Assembly (NCBI GenBank): GCA_030690405.1
Contig: JAUYGU010000169.1
Coordinates: 1 to 54,959 of the forward strand
DNA: 54,959 bases
DNA from: Dehalococcoidia bacterium
GTDB lineage: Bacteria; Chloroflexota; Dehalococcoidia; SM23-28-2; RBG-16-64-32
Direction of reading: 5' to 3'
Shown: positions 24,566-31,260 of the stretch, one piece after another
Layout: every line of letters starts with the position of its first letter
Position numbering within the stretch: the stretch's first letter is position 1
Position numbers and translations under genes: made by a program
Notes under the pieces: model-generated
The model's input: the letters and a program-made list of their open reading frames with translations, nothing else
Told to the model about the DNA's origin: nothing
Databases searched by the model: none

Positions 24566-24586
24566 GCCCCGACACCGCGTCGGGGC
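24566..24586. terminator. Bidirectional hairpin between convergent genes
   Basis: GCCCCGAC, a five-base loop and GTCGGGGC form an 8-bp GC stem in the 55-base gap between the stop of the small membrane protein and the stop of the LysM-hydrolase gene. The flank has only a weak T bias. It is most simply a terminator serving both strands. Confidence 0.6.
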
Positions 24587-24592
24587 GCTTGC

Positions 24593-25681
24593 CTATTGGG
24601 GGACGGCCAGGACCTGCCCCGGCCGCAGCAGGTCCGGGTCTGGGCCGATTACACCCCGATTCGCCTCGTACAGCGGCCGCCAGTCGCTCATGCCCAGACC
24701 CGCCGCGATTCCCGATAGGGTATCGCCGGGGCGGACGGTGTAAGTGCGGCGTCGCGCCGGGGCAGCGGCGGGCGGCCGCGAGCGCAGGGCGGCGACGTCT
24801 GTCTCCAGGCGGGCCACGCGGCCGGCAAGGGCGGCTTGGGCGGCGCTTAGCTGCTGGAACTCAAGGCTGGACATTGGTTCCTCCTCTCGCCCTCGCCTCT
24901 GCGAGTCGCCCTGTGCGACAGGCGCGTCGCCTTTGGTGACCGTGGTCACCGCGCGCACCGCGTCCCACATCTCCTCGCTCATGTGCTCGTACGACCAGAA
25001 GCTGATGCCGGGCGAGCCGCTGCGCGCGGCCTCCGCGGCGAAGGCGGCGACATCGGCGGGGGCGGGATAGGGTACGCCGCGCCCGGAGTACAGCCCGGCC
25101 ACCGGGAACAACCTCTGCGGCAGCGTTCCCTGCGCCGTGTAGTCATCGTAGGTCCAGCGGACGGCCTGCGCGACCGGCCAGCGGAAGGCGTTCCAGTAGA
25201 CCTGGGGCGCCGCGCCGCTGCAGTAGCGCTCGAAGACGGCGTAGGGGAAGGAGCGGTGGTAGCGGGTGATGGCGAAGCTGCTGTAGTACAGCGGGTAGCC
25301 GGGTCCGACCTGCTCGCGGACGCGGCGGCAGAGCTCCTCCGCTGCCTGAGGCTGTCCCTCGAACTCCGCTTCGACGTCGAGGACAAACAGGTCGGCGCCG
25401 CCATAGGAGACCGTCTCGCCGACGAGACGCGCCTCGCCGGCGGGGTCGCGGCCGTAGAGGTAGGCCCAGCCGCCGATGGCCAGCCCCTCGGCCTTCAGCG
25501 CGGCGGCGATCTCGCGCCAGGGGCGGCCCTGGTCGAACCAGCGGGGGCCGTCGTGGGCCTTGATCAGGGCGCCGCGGCAGCCCGCCGTCCGCAGCCTGGC
25601 GGCGACCTTGGCGGGGTCGCCGCCGTCGCAGCGGCGCCAGTTCCAGATCCAGATCCACTTTCCGGCCAGCGCTTCCGTCAT
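24593..25681 (-). CDS. TIM-barrel glycoside-hydrolase-like protein with C-terminal LysM
   Basis: A ~362-residue protein. Residues ~5-225 look like a GH25-like or related (beta/alpha)8 hydrolase: KWIWIWNW at the first strand, a conserved FVLDVEAEFEG (acidic DxE pair, likely catalytic) and the late strand GISFWSYEHM. A polar, coiled-coil-like linker (QQLSAAQAALAGRVARLETD) follows, then a LysM domain (TYTVRPGDTLSGIAAGLGMS ... LLRPGQVLAVP). The domain order suggests a peptidoglycan- or glycan-targeting enzyme, yet no signal peptide is visible at the likely start. Start choice is uncertain (25681 or 25717); neither has a good SD. Confidence 0.72.
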   Translation of the reverse strand: MTEALAGKWIWIWNWRRCDGGDPAKVAARLRTAGCRGALIKAHDGPRWFDQGRPWREIAAALKAEGLAIGGWAYLYGRDPAGEARLVGETVSYGGADLFVLDVEAEFEGQPQAAEELCRRVREQVGPGYPLYYSSFAITRYHRSFPYAVFERYCSGAAPQVYWNAFRWPVAQAVRWTYDDYTAQGTLPQRLFPVAGLYSGRGVPYPAPADVAAFAAEAARSGSPGISFWSYEHMSEEMWDAVRAVTTVTKGDAPVAQGDSQRRGREEEPMSSLEFQQLSAAQAALAGRVARLETDVAALRSRPPAAAPARRRTYTVRPGDTLSGIAAGLGMSDWRPLYEANRGVIGPDPDLLRPGQVLAVPQ

Positions 25682-25750
25682 CGGCAACCATGATCGCGCC
25701 CGCCGCCGCGACCTCAAACCCCGATGCGGCAGGACGGGCCCGTTGCGAGG

Positions 25751-25780
25751 TTGACATAGGACTCGGGCGGTGACGATACT
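25751..25780 (+). promoter_or_regulatory. Promoter for the zinc alcohol dehydrogenase
   Basis: TTGACA (25751-25756), an 18-base spacer and GATACT (25775-25780, four matches to TATAAT) lie 35 bases before ATG 25815. A strong AGGAGG sits between the promoter and the start. Confidence 0.5.
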
Positions 25781-25814
25781 GAGCGCGCGCTGAGTCTACC
25801 CGTAAGGAGGCATC

Positions 25815-26930
25815 ATGGCCGAGACCGGCAAAGCCGCCGTCTTCTTCGATACCGGCAAGCCCTTCGAGATGCGGGAGTACCCCGTGCCCGACCCGGAGCC
25901 GGACGCCATCGTCGTCCGCGTCACCTCCGCGGGCATCTGCGGCTCCGACCTGCACGTGTGGCGGGGCGATATCCGCGTCGCCATGATGGGGCCGGGCCCC
26001 CGCATTCTGGGCCACGAGATGACCGGGCACGTCCACAAGCTGGGCGCCAACGTGACCACGGACTCGCAGGGGCAGCCGCTCAAAGAAGGGGACCGCATCG
26101 TCTACCCGTACTTCTTCCCCTGCCGCCGCTGCTACCAGTGTCTGCGGGGCGAGTTCGCGGCCTGCCCGACGAAGTATCCGCCGCCGGCGGTCTCCGACAA
26201 CCCGCCCCACTTCACGGGCGCCTACGCGGAGTACTTCTACATGAATACCGCCGCCTTTGTGTTCAAGGTCCCGGACGAGCTCCCGGACGAGATGCTCACG
26301 CCCGTGAACTGCGCCCTCTCCCAGGTGATCTTCAGCCTGAGGAAGGCCCGGCTCAGCATGGGCGACACCGTGGTCATCCAGGGCGCGGGCGGTCTCGGCG
26401 TCAACGCCACCGCCGTGGCCCGCGACATGGGCGCCGGCCGCATCATCGTCATCGACGGCGTGCCCGAGCGGCTGAAGCTGGCGAAGGAGTGCGGCGCGGA
26501 CGAAGTCATCGACCTCAACGAGGCGCCCTCGCCGATGGACCGCACCTCCAGGGTGATGGCGATGACCGGCGGTCGCGGCGCCGATATCGTCGTCGAGGTT
26601 GTCGGCCTGCCCGCGGTCATCCCGGAGGGGATTCAGATGGTGCGCTGGGGCGGCACGTACCTGGAGATGGGCTGCATCAGCTTTGGTCAGACGGTGGCGT
26701 TTGACCCCTCGCAGATCGTGTGGTCTAACAGGAACATCATCGCCGCCAACATGTACGACCCCTGGATCCTGCCGGTGGCGCTGGACTTCCTCAGCCGCAA
26801 CAAGGACCGCTTCCCGCTGGCGCAGGTGGTCTCCCACAAGTTCTCGCTGGACAAGATCGACGAGGCGTTCCAGCAGGCTGAGTGGGAGGGGAAGCAGACG
26901 GCCACCGCCCGCGCGGTGGTCACGCCGTAG
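25815..26930 (+). CDS. Zinc-dependent medium-chain alcohol dehydrogenase
   Basis: A 371-residue MDR-superfamily dehydrogenase. Catalytic zinc ligands are visible as Cys42 (GICGSDLH) and His67-Glu68 (GHEMTG). The structural-zinc lobe is intact (CRRCYQC...C), and GAGGLGVNATAVARDMGA is the NAD(P)-binding loop, followed by VIDGVPERLKLA. The acidic residue after the second beta-strand (VIDG) argues for NAD+. The pattern is nearest to threonine/sorbitol/polyol dehydrogenases; the alcohol substrate is unknown. It is monocistronic, with its own promoter and SD, and is followed by the tRNA gene on the opposite strand. Confidence 0.88.
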   Translation: MAETGKAAVFFDTGKPFEMREYPVPDPEPDAIVVRVTSAGICGSDLHVWRGDIRVAMMGPGPRILGHEMTGHVHKLGANVTTDSQGQPLKEGDRIVYPYFFPCRRCYQCLRGEFAACPTKYPPPAVSDNPPHFTGAYAEYFYMNTAAFVFKVPDELPDEMLTPVNCALSQVIFSLRKARLSMGDTVVIQGAGGLGVNATAVARDMGAGRIIVIDGVPERLKLAKECGADEVIDLNEAPSPMDRTSRVMAMTGGRGADIVVEVVGLPAVIPEGIQMVRWGGTYLEMGCISFGQTVAFDPSQIVWSNRNIIAANMYDPWILPVALDFLSRNKDRFPLAQVVSHKFSLDKIDEAFQQAEWEGKQTATARAVVTP

Positions 26931-26961
26931 CGGCCGGGCCCCGCCCGTTGCTATAATGGAG

Positions 26962-27047
26962 TGGTGCCGGTGGGGGGATTCGAACCCCCATGCGCGGTTG
27001 CGCCGACGGTTGATAGCCGTCTGCGTCTACCATTCCGCCACACCGGC
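26962..27047 (-). tRNA. Class II tRNA with tRNA-Leu body but anticodon AUC
   Basis: A complete cloverleaf of 83 nt plus an encoded CCA (26962-26964). The acceptor stem GCCGGTG/CACCGGC pairs perfectly, and the discriminator base is A. The D-arm GCG-GAATGGTAGA-CGC and the 15-nt variable arm (G + 4-bp GCGC stem + AACC loop + AT) have tRNA-Leu geometry. The T-arm is GGGGG-TTCGAAT-CCCCC. The anticodon stem GACGG/CCGTC closes a seven-base loop CTATCAA with U33, which puts A-U-C at 34-36. That triplet would read Asp GAU (GAC if A34 became inosine), which does not fit a leucine tRNA body. It could be a recoding or allo-tRNA, a decayed gene, or a sequence error. Confidence 0.85.
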
Positions 27048-27054
27048 ACACAAT

Positions 27055-27094
27055 GAGGCGGAGCGGTCGGTGTACTAGTCAACCGCTCCGCCTC
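27055..27094 (-). terminator. Strong hairpin between the HTH-like gene and the tRNA
   Basis: A perfect 13-bp inverted repeat (27055-27067 with 27082-27094, 14-base loop) lies directly after the stop of the gene at 27098 and 7 bases before the tRNA 5' end. On the minus strand it would cap that gene's transcript. No T-run follows, so it may also be an RNA-processing or stability element. Confidence 0.55.
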
Positions 27095-27097
27095 CCA

Positions 27098-27598
27098 TCA
27101 CTCGAACGGAATCTCATTGGAGTCTGGCGCGGGTGCCTGGGATTCCTCCAGCGGCCCTTCTCGCCCTGTATACCTGAATTTGTTCATCTCAGTGCGGTCG
27201 AATTCCTTCATGGAGGCAAGCACACTGCCCACCATGCTGGCTGGCCTCTTGATCGAAAAGATGACCCCTCCTTTAGCGAGGTGATCCACGACCTGCTGCG
27301 CGTTGAGGACGTCCAGACCATTTGCACCGAGCTCCAACGCTGCCTGTCGTACGAGCCGACTGCGTTCTGCGGACGTGTAGCCGTCTTCGGCCCTCTCCAC
27401 AACCGGCGCTACGCCCTCGGCGGCCACCTGCCGGGCATACCGCCCAAGCAGCGTGCGAATGAGGGCGGCCTGCTCTCGCAAGTCCCCAATGTCACGCTCA
27501 ATATCTTGAAGGGTACTGGTACCCTCAAGCGCGAGCCTGTCTAGCTTGTCCTCGGCGATGAACTTCATTAGGGGCCGTACTCGGTCCTTTTTTGCCAT
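27098..27598 (-). CDS. Hypothetical protein with winged-helix-like C-terminal half
   Basis: A 166-residue protein, not assigned to a named family. The N-terminal half is helical and charged (DIERDIGDLREQAALIRTLL), suggesting a coiled coil. Residues ~75-145 resemble winged-helix HARE-HTH-like domains: RSRLVRQAALELGANGLDVLNAQQVVDHLAKG, then SMVGSVLASMKEFDR and a KFRYTG wing. ATG 27598 has a perfect AGGAGG. The gene is visibly lower in GC than its neighbours and sits beside the odd tRNA, hinting at acquisition. An inverted repeat overlaps its own promoter and ribosome site, which could allow autoregulation. A DNA-binding role is inferred. Confidence 0.7.
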   Translation of the reverse strand: MAKKDRVRPLMKFIAEDKLDRLALEGTSTLQDIERDIGDLREQAALIRTLLGRYARQVAAEGVAPVVERAEDGYTSAERSRLVRQAALELGANGLDVLNAQQVVDHLAKGGVIFSIKRPASMVGSVLASMKEFDRTEMNKFRYTGREGPLEESQAPAPDSNEIPFE

Positions 27599-27604
27599 GG
27601 GTTT

Positions 27605-27624
27605 CCTCCTGACGGTTCAGGAGG
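27605..27624 (-). promoter_or_regulatory. 8-bp inverted repeat covering the SD of the HTH-like gene
   Basis: CCTCCTGA (27605-27612) and TCAGGAGG (27617-27624) are perfect complements around a CGGT loop. The arm nearest the start codon is the ribosome-binding site itself. In RNA it could hide the SD if transcription starts early enough. In DNA it overlaps the predicted transcription start and abuts the -10, as an operator would. Confidence 0.4.
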
Positions 27625-27653
27625 AGCATAGCACGGTACCCGCATGACCGCAA
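27625..27653 (-). promoter_or_regulatory. Extended -10 promoter of the HTH-like gene
   Basis: On the minus strand TTGCGG (27648-27653), a 17-base spacer and TATGCT (27625-27630) preceded by TG (TGCTATGCT). The start of transcription would be near 27618, about 20 bases before the ATG. Confidence 0.45.
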
Positions 27654-27712
27654 GTGTGCGGGGCAAGTACTTTGAGGTATGTTAGCCTATGAGACAGTAC
27701 GGATGTGCTTAT

Positions 27713-28723
27713 TTATACGTACAGCATATCGGCGAACAAGCCTCGGATGGACGCTGCCGGTGGGGGCTGCATCGCCGGTGTGAACAGGCTGACGGTGGAC
27801 CTGCGCGCCGGTAGCCCGGTGTCCGGTATCGCGTCTGGCGAGGGTTCGCAAAACATCAGGGTTGACCGCCCCAACGCGCGCGCTTCGGCGGCCAGGCAGC
27901 GCAGAAGCTCGCTGAACGCCTCCCTTCGGCCGCTCGCCCAGCCCCAGTCGACCACGGCCGCCCACCTCGAGCGAGTGGTCACGCCCGTGGTCGGGTCAAC
28001 GTGAATCTGCTCCGTCGTCGCGCCCTTGTCCCATAGGCCGCCCACGGCCACCAGGGCCTCGCCTTCGAATTTGCCGTGGAAGTTGTCGATGCTGTACCGG
28101 CCGTCTCTATTCAGCCGCGCGGTGAGCGACTCCAGGGTCAGCGGCTCGAAAAAGTCCTCGCCCTCGTGGATCGTGTTCACCAGCCCAACGGCCTCCGCCA
28201 GCCGCTCCGCCGGAATCCTCTCCGCCCGTCCCCCCGACGCCTTCGAGACGTCAAGCTCCAGCAGCGTGACGTCTGCGGGCCAGCGCCCGCCGCCTCGCTC
28301 CACGAACGCAAGCGACCGCTCGTTCTCCGGCGAAATCAGGTAGTACGGCCCTTCCGCTCCTCGTTCTCCCGCCCAGCGGAAGAGATCGTTCGCCATGGCC
28401 CACGCCACGCCCCGGCCGTGGAAATCCTGATGTACGCGGGCCTGCTGGATGTAGGCGAGACGGTGAGGCCGCCCCTGAATCAGGGGCTCGTGGATGACAC
28501 ACGCCATCACTCCAACCGCGCGGCCCGCGAGTTCACCGAGTACGATACGGTAGTCCCCTTGCACGCGGTGACAGGCAAAGAAGTCCGGGGAGCGATCAAA
28601 GGTCTCTTCTACGTGGCCGACAAGAAGCGGGCTCTGCAGTTCGAGAGCGATCAGGGAGCTGTTGTCTTCAGATGTTGCCTCACGCACCGTGAGGTCCGGC
28701 GGTGTTAGTTCCTCTAGGCGCAT
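27713..28723 (-). CDS. GNAT acetyltransferase (two-domain)
   Basis: A ~336-residue protein with a GNAT domain near the N-terminus: LTVREATSEDNSSLIALELQ, and acetyl-CoA binding at QQARVHQDFHGRGVAWAMA (Q/RxxGxG/A-type loop). The C-terminal half (about 170-336) lacks a clear second CoA loop and may be a degenerate GNAT repeat. I prefer ATG 28723 (MRLEEL) to an ATG ten codons earlier because the N-terminal strand begins there; neither has a convincing SD. It stands alone between the HTH-like gene and a hairpin-rich repeat cluster. The substrate is unknown. Confidence 0.75.
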   Translation of the reverse strand: MRLEELTPPDLTVREATSEDNSSLIALELQSPLLVGHVEETFDRSPDFFACHRVQGDYRIVLGELAGRAVGVMACVIHEPLIQGRPHRLAYIQQARVHQDFHGRGVAWAMANDLFRWAGERGAEGPYYLISPENERSLAFVERGGGRWPADVTLLELDVSKASGGRAERIPAERLAEAVGLVNTIHEGEDFFEPLTLESLTARLNRDGRYSIDNFHGKFEGEALVAVGGLWDKGATTEQIHVDPTTGVTTRSRWAAVVDWGWASGRREAFSELLRCLAAEARALGRSTLMFCEPSPDAIPDTGLPARRSTVSLFTPAMQPPPAASIRGLFADMLYV

Positions 28724-28767
28724 ACTGCACCTCGAACTCTGCGGACCGGCCACCCGCCGCTCACCCT

Positions 28768-28867
28768 GTCGCCAAAGGCGACTCGCCTGGGCGAGAGCCT
28801 GTCGAAGGGTGAGGTCCCGGCCTGCGGGCTGGTCGGGGGCTCGTGGTTCGACAGGCTTACCACGAGC
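28768..28867. repeat. Cluster of small dyads with REP-like core GAGCCTGTCGAAGGG
   Basis: Within 100 bases there are three perfect hairpins: GTCGCC-AAA-GGCGAC (28768-28782), CTCGCC-TG-GGCGAG (28782-28795) and GCTCGTGG ... CCACGAGC (28839-28867). There is also an inverted pair AGCCTGTCGAA (28796-28806) / TTCGACAGGCT (28847-28857). The core resembles an intergenic repeat family, a longer form of which occurs at 34267-34311. It lies just downstream of the M20 gene on the minus strand and may terminate or stabilise that transcript. Confidence 0.6.
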
Positions 28868-28876
28868 GGGACACTC

Positions 28877-30055
28877 CTACGGGTACCCCCGGCCCGAGGC
28901 GAACTCGTCCTTCACCCGCCGCAGCAGCTCCGGGTCCCGCACCACGTCCACGCCGGTCATCGCCAGCGCCTGCGCCACCTGCACCATGGACGCGTGGGCG
29001 GCGTCGGTGGCGCAGACGTTCGTGAACGCCGGCGTGTGATTGAACGCCATCGCGCCGACGCCGAACATCGGGTGGATGGACGGCATCGCCTGGCTGATGT
29101 TCCCCATATCGGAGCTACCGGTGGAGTCCAGGCGGGCGTCGATGAACGTCCGGCCCAGCGACTCGGCGTTGGCGCGGTAGGTGGCGGCGAGCGGGGTGTT
29201 GTTGCGCATCGGCGCGTAGGAGAAGGGCGCCCAGCGGATATCGACGGTGGCGCCGGAGGCGGCGGCGCCGGCCTCAAAGCAGCGCTGCACCTTCTCCTTC
29301 AACTCGTCCAGGTACGAGGGTCGCAGGGCGCGGACGAGGAACTGGGCGGTGGCGCGGTCCGGCACGACGTTGGGAGCGGAGCCGCCGTAGGTGATGATGC
29401 CGTGGATGCGGGCGTCGCGGCGGATGTGCTGCCGGAGTTGGGCGATCGCCTGGTACGCGGTGACGAGGCCGTCCAGGGCGTTGATCCCCATCTCCGGCGC
29501 GAAAGAGGCGTGGGCGGACTGGCCATGATACTCCACTTCCACGTCGTACACGCCGTACATGGGGGGCATGTCGATGTCGACGGGCGAGGGGTGGGCCATG
29601 AGGGCGACGTCCACACCTTCGAAGGCGCCGGCTTCCAGGAGGAGGATCTTGCCGCCGCCGCCCTCCTCCGCCGGCGTGCCGAGGACGACGAGGCTCACTT
29701 CATCCGGCGAGAGCGCGGCCTTCAGGCCGTACGCCGCGCCCAGCCCGGCGGTGGCGATCAGGTTGTGGCCGCAGGCGTGGCCGATCTCCGGCAGGGCGTC
29801 GTACTCAAGGAGGTAGGCGATCGTCACCGGGCCTTCGCCCCAGGTGGCGCTGAAAGCGGTCTGGAGCCAGGAGATGCCGCGCTGGACCCGGAAGCCGTGC
29901 GCCTCCAGCCGGTCCGCCAGCAGCGCCGAGGCCTCCCTCTCCTTCATCGCCAGCTCAGGGTTCGCGTGGATGCGCTTGCTGACGTCGATCAGCTCGTCGG
30001 CGGCGTCGGCGACGCCACGGCGGGCCTGTTCCTTCGTGTCGCTCGTGTCGCTCAT
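28877..30055 (-). CDS. M20-family metallopeptidase/amidohydrolase
   Basis: A 392-residue M20D-type amidohydrolase (aminoacylase/hippurate-hydrolase or AbgB-like). LLEYDALPEIGHACGHNLIA contains the metal-binding Asp/His region, GTPAEEGGGGK the catalytic Glu pair, and HPSPVDIDM and the late FNHTPAF give further ligands. The dimerisation domain is intact (VEYHGQSAHASFAPEMG). No signal peptide, so it is cytoplasmic. It is the last gene of a probable operon after the 59-residue membrane protein and the cyclase. It would hydrolyse an N-acyl or amide bond; the substrate is not known. Confidence 0.88.
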   Translation of the reverse strand: MSDTSDTKEQARRGVADAADELIDVSKRIHANPELAMKEREASALLADRLEAHGFRVQRGISWLQTAFSATWGEGPVTIAYLLEYDALPEIGHACGHNLIATAGLGAAYGLKAALSPDEVSLVVLGTPAEEGGGGKILLLEAGAFEGVDVALMAHPSPVDIDMPPMYGVYDVEVEYHGQSAHASFAPEMGINALDGLVTAYQAIAQLRQHIRRDARIHGIITYGGSAPNVVPDRATAQFLVRALRPSYLDELKEKVQRCFEAGAAASGATVDIRWAPFSYAPMRNNTPLAATYRANAESLGRTFIDARLDSTGSSDMGNISQAMPSIHPMFGVGAMAFNHTPAFTNVCATDAAHASMVQVAQALAMTGVDVVRDPELLRRVKDEFASGRGYP

Positions 30056-30085
30056 ACGTCTCTCCTGACTGAGGCCGTCGCGTCC

Positions 30086-30265
30086 TTACGGCGCCCGAAC
30101 CTCCTCCACGGTATGCTCGAGCCCCTCGATCTCGGCGTGGCCGTTGCCGTGCGGATGCGCCGGCCTCCGGGCGAGGAGGTCGCGCGCGGCGAAGGCGGCG
30201 GTGAAGGCGAGGAGCGGGCCGAAGGCGATCAGAAGGTAGAGGACGAGAAGCCTGCGGGCCATCAT
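30086..30265 (-). CDS. 59-residue single-helix membrane protein
   Basis: A small gene between the cyclase and the M20 hydrolase. ATG 30265 lies 6 bases after the cyclase stop, and the stop TAA is at 30086-30088. The protein begins MMARRLLVLYLLIAFGPLLA, has one membrane helix (about 5-27) with a basic N-terminal flank, then a basic and His-rich stretch (RRPAHPHGNGHAE) and an acidic tail (EEVRAP). The frame uses the same GC-rich third positions as its neighbours and fills the gap almost completely. No family is recognised. It could be a small partner subunit or anchor for the adjoining enzymes. Confidence 0.6.
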   Translation of the reverse strand: MMARRLLVLYLLIAFGPLLAFTAAFAARDLLARRPAHPHGNGHAEIEGLEHTVEEVRAP

Positions 30266-30271
30266 GTCATC

Positions 30272-31249
30272 TCACTTGATCGCCAGCGCGTTAGGCGGCG
30301 AGCCGACGCCGCCGGGGATGTTCAGCGGCGCCGAGGTCAGCATGAATTCGTACACGCCGTCGCCGGCGCAGTCCGCCGCCAGCGCCTCCAGGTCCCACAG
30401 CTCACCGATGGGTATGCCCAGGAGCGGCAGGAGGTGGAAGTGCATCCAGCCGCGCTCGGGCGTGGGCGGCCAGGCGTCCAGGCCGGGGTTGTCGGCGGCG
30501 GCGGCGGCGATGTGCAGGTTCCACAGGTACTCCACCATCTCGTCCGCAGGGCCGAGGCCGGGGTAGGTGAGGGCGCCGGCCATGGCGTCGCCGCCCATCG
30601 TCTCCCGCTGCTCGGGCGTGGCCTCCTCGAGGTACCAGCGCAGCCAGCCGGTGCGGAACAGGAGGATATCGCCCGGCCTCACGCTCACGTTCTGGCTCGC
30701 CAGGCAGGCCTGTACCTGCTCCCTCGTGATCAGGGTGGAGCTCGTCATGTTCAGGGCGGCGCCCTGCCCCCGCAGGTAGCGGTCGATGTCCACGAGCACG
30801 CCGCGGGTCACGATCCCCTTGCGGGCGAAGTGTTCGATCCCCAGCTTGCCTTCGTCGCCGGGAACGATCTCCTCATCCTTGACGCCGTTGTAGAAGCCGT
30901 CCCGCGGGTGGCGGATGTGGCGGAAGCCGTCCCACTGACTGGAGGCCTGAGGCCAGAAGCTGTCCAGATAGTCGTCGCGGGCGATGCCGCCGCCCTCTTC
31001 CAGAAGGTGGTGGACCAGCGGTTTGCGGCCGTACATCGGCGGCGAGGGCCGGTCGAGGCGGAGGTTGAGGGAGAACACCGCGCCCTTGCGCACCAGCTTC
31101 GCGGCCTCCGCCGTCTTCTCCGGCGTGATCAGGTTGAGGCAGCCCAGCTGGTCATCGTCTCCGAACAGGCCCCAGGCGGAACCCTTCGGCGCGCCCTCCT
31201 TCACCGGTAGCTGGTCGTACGAGGGCAGGTTGTTGAGGTCGATCGCCAT
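30272..31249 (-). CDS. Cyclase family protein (kynurenine-formamidase-like metal hydrolase)
   Basis: A 325-residue protein of the cyclase/formamidase superfamily. SQWDGFRHIRHP takes the place of the usual HxGTHxDxP metal motif, a substitution seen in the subfamily with a WDxLxH-type site. LVDIDRYL, VRPGDILLFRTGW and the central GVLVDID strand match the family. An N-terminal GLFGDDDQLGCLNLITPEK is also typical of this subgroup. Members hydrolyse amide or lactone-like bonds. It lies 11 bases after the mannosidase gene on the minus strand and precedes the small membrane protein by 6 bases. Confidence 0.85.
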   Translation of the reverse strand: MAIDLNNLPSYDQLPVKEGAPKGSAWGLFGDDDQLGCLNLITPEKTAEAAKLVRKGAVFSLNLRLDRPSPPMYGRKPLVHHLLEEGGGIARDDYLDSFWPQASSQWDGFRHIRHPRDGFYNGVKDEEIVPGDEGKLGIEHFARKGIVTRGVLVDIDRYLRGQGAALNMTSSTLITREQVQACLASQNVSVRPGDILLFRTGWLRWYLEEATPEQRETMGGDAMAGALTYPGLGPADEMVEYLWNLHIAAAAADNPGLDAWPPTPERGWMHFHLLPLLGIPIGELWDLEALAADCAGDGVYEFMLTSAPLNIPGGVGSPPNALAIK

Positions 31250-31260
31250 GGCGCTGCCTC

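Noticed and set aside
26952..26957. Perfect TATAAT next to the tRNA
   Set aside because: It is on the plus strand downstream of the tRNA 3' end, has no -35 at the right distance, and points into the tRNA in antisense.
26962..27047. The odd tRNA considered as selenocysteine tRNA (selC), given the Sec FDH
   Set aside because: The anticodon is AUC rather than UCA, and the arm lengths are those of tRNA-Leu, not the long acceptor and extra arm of tRNA-Sec.
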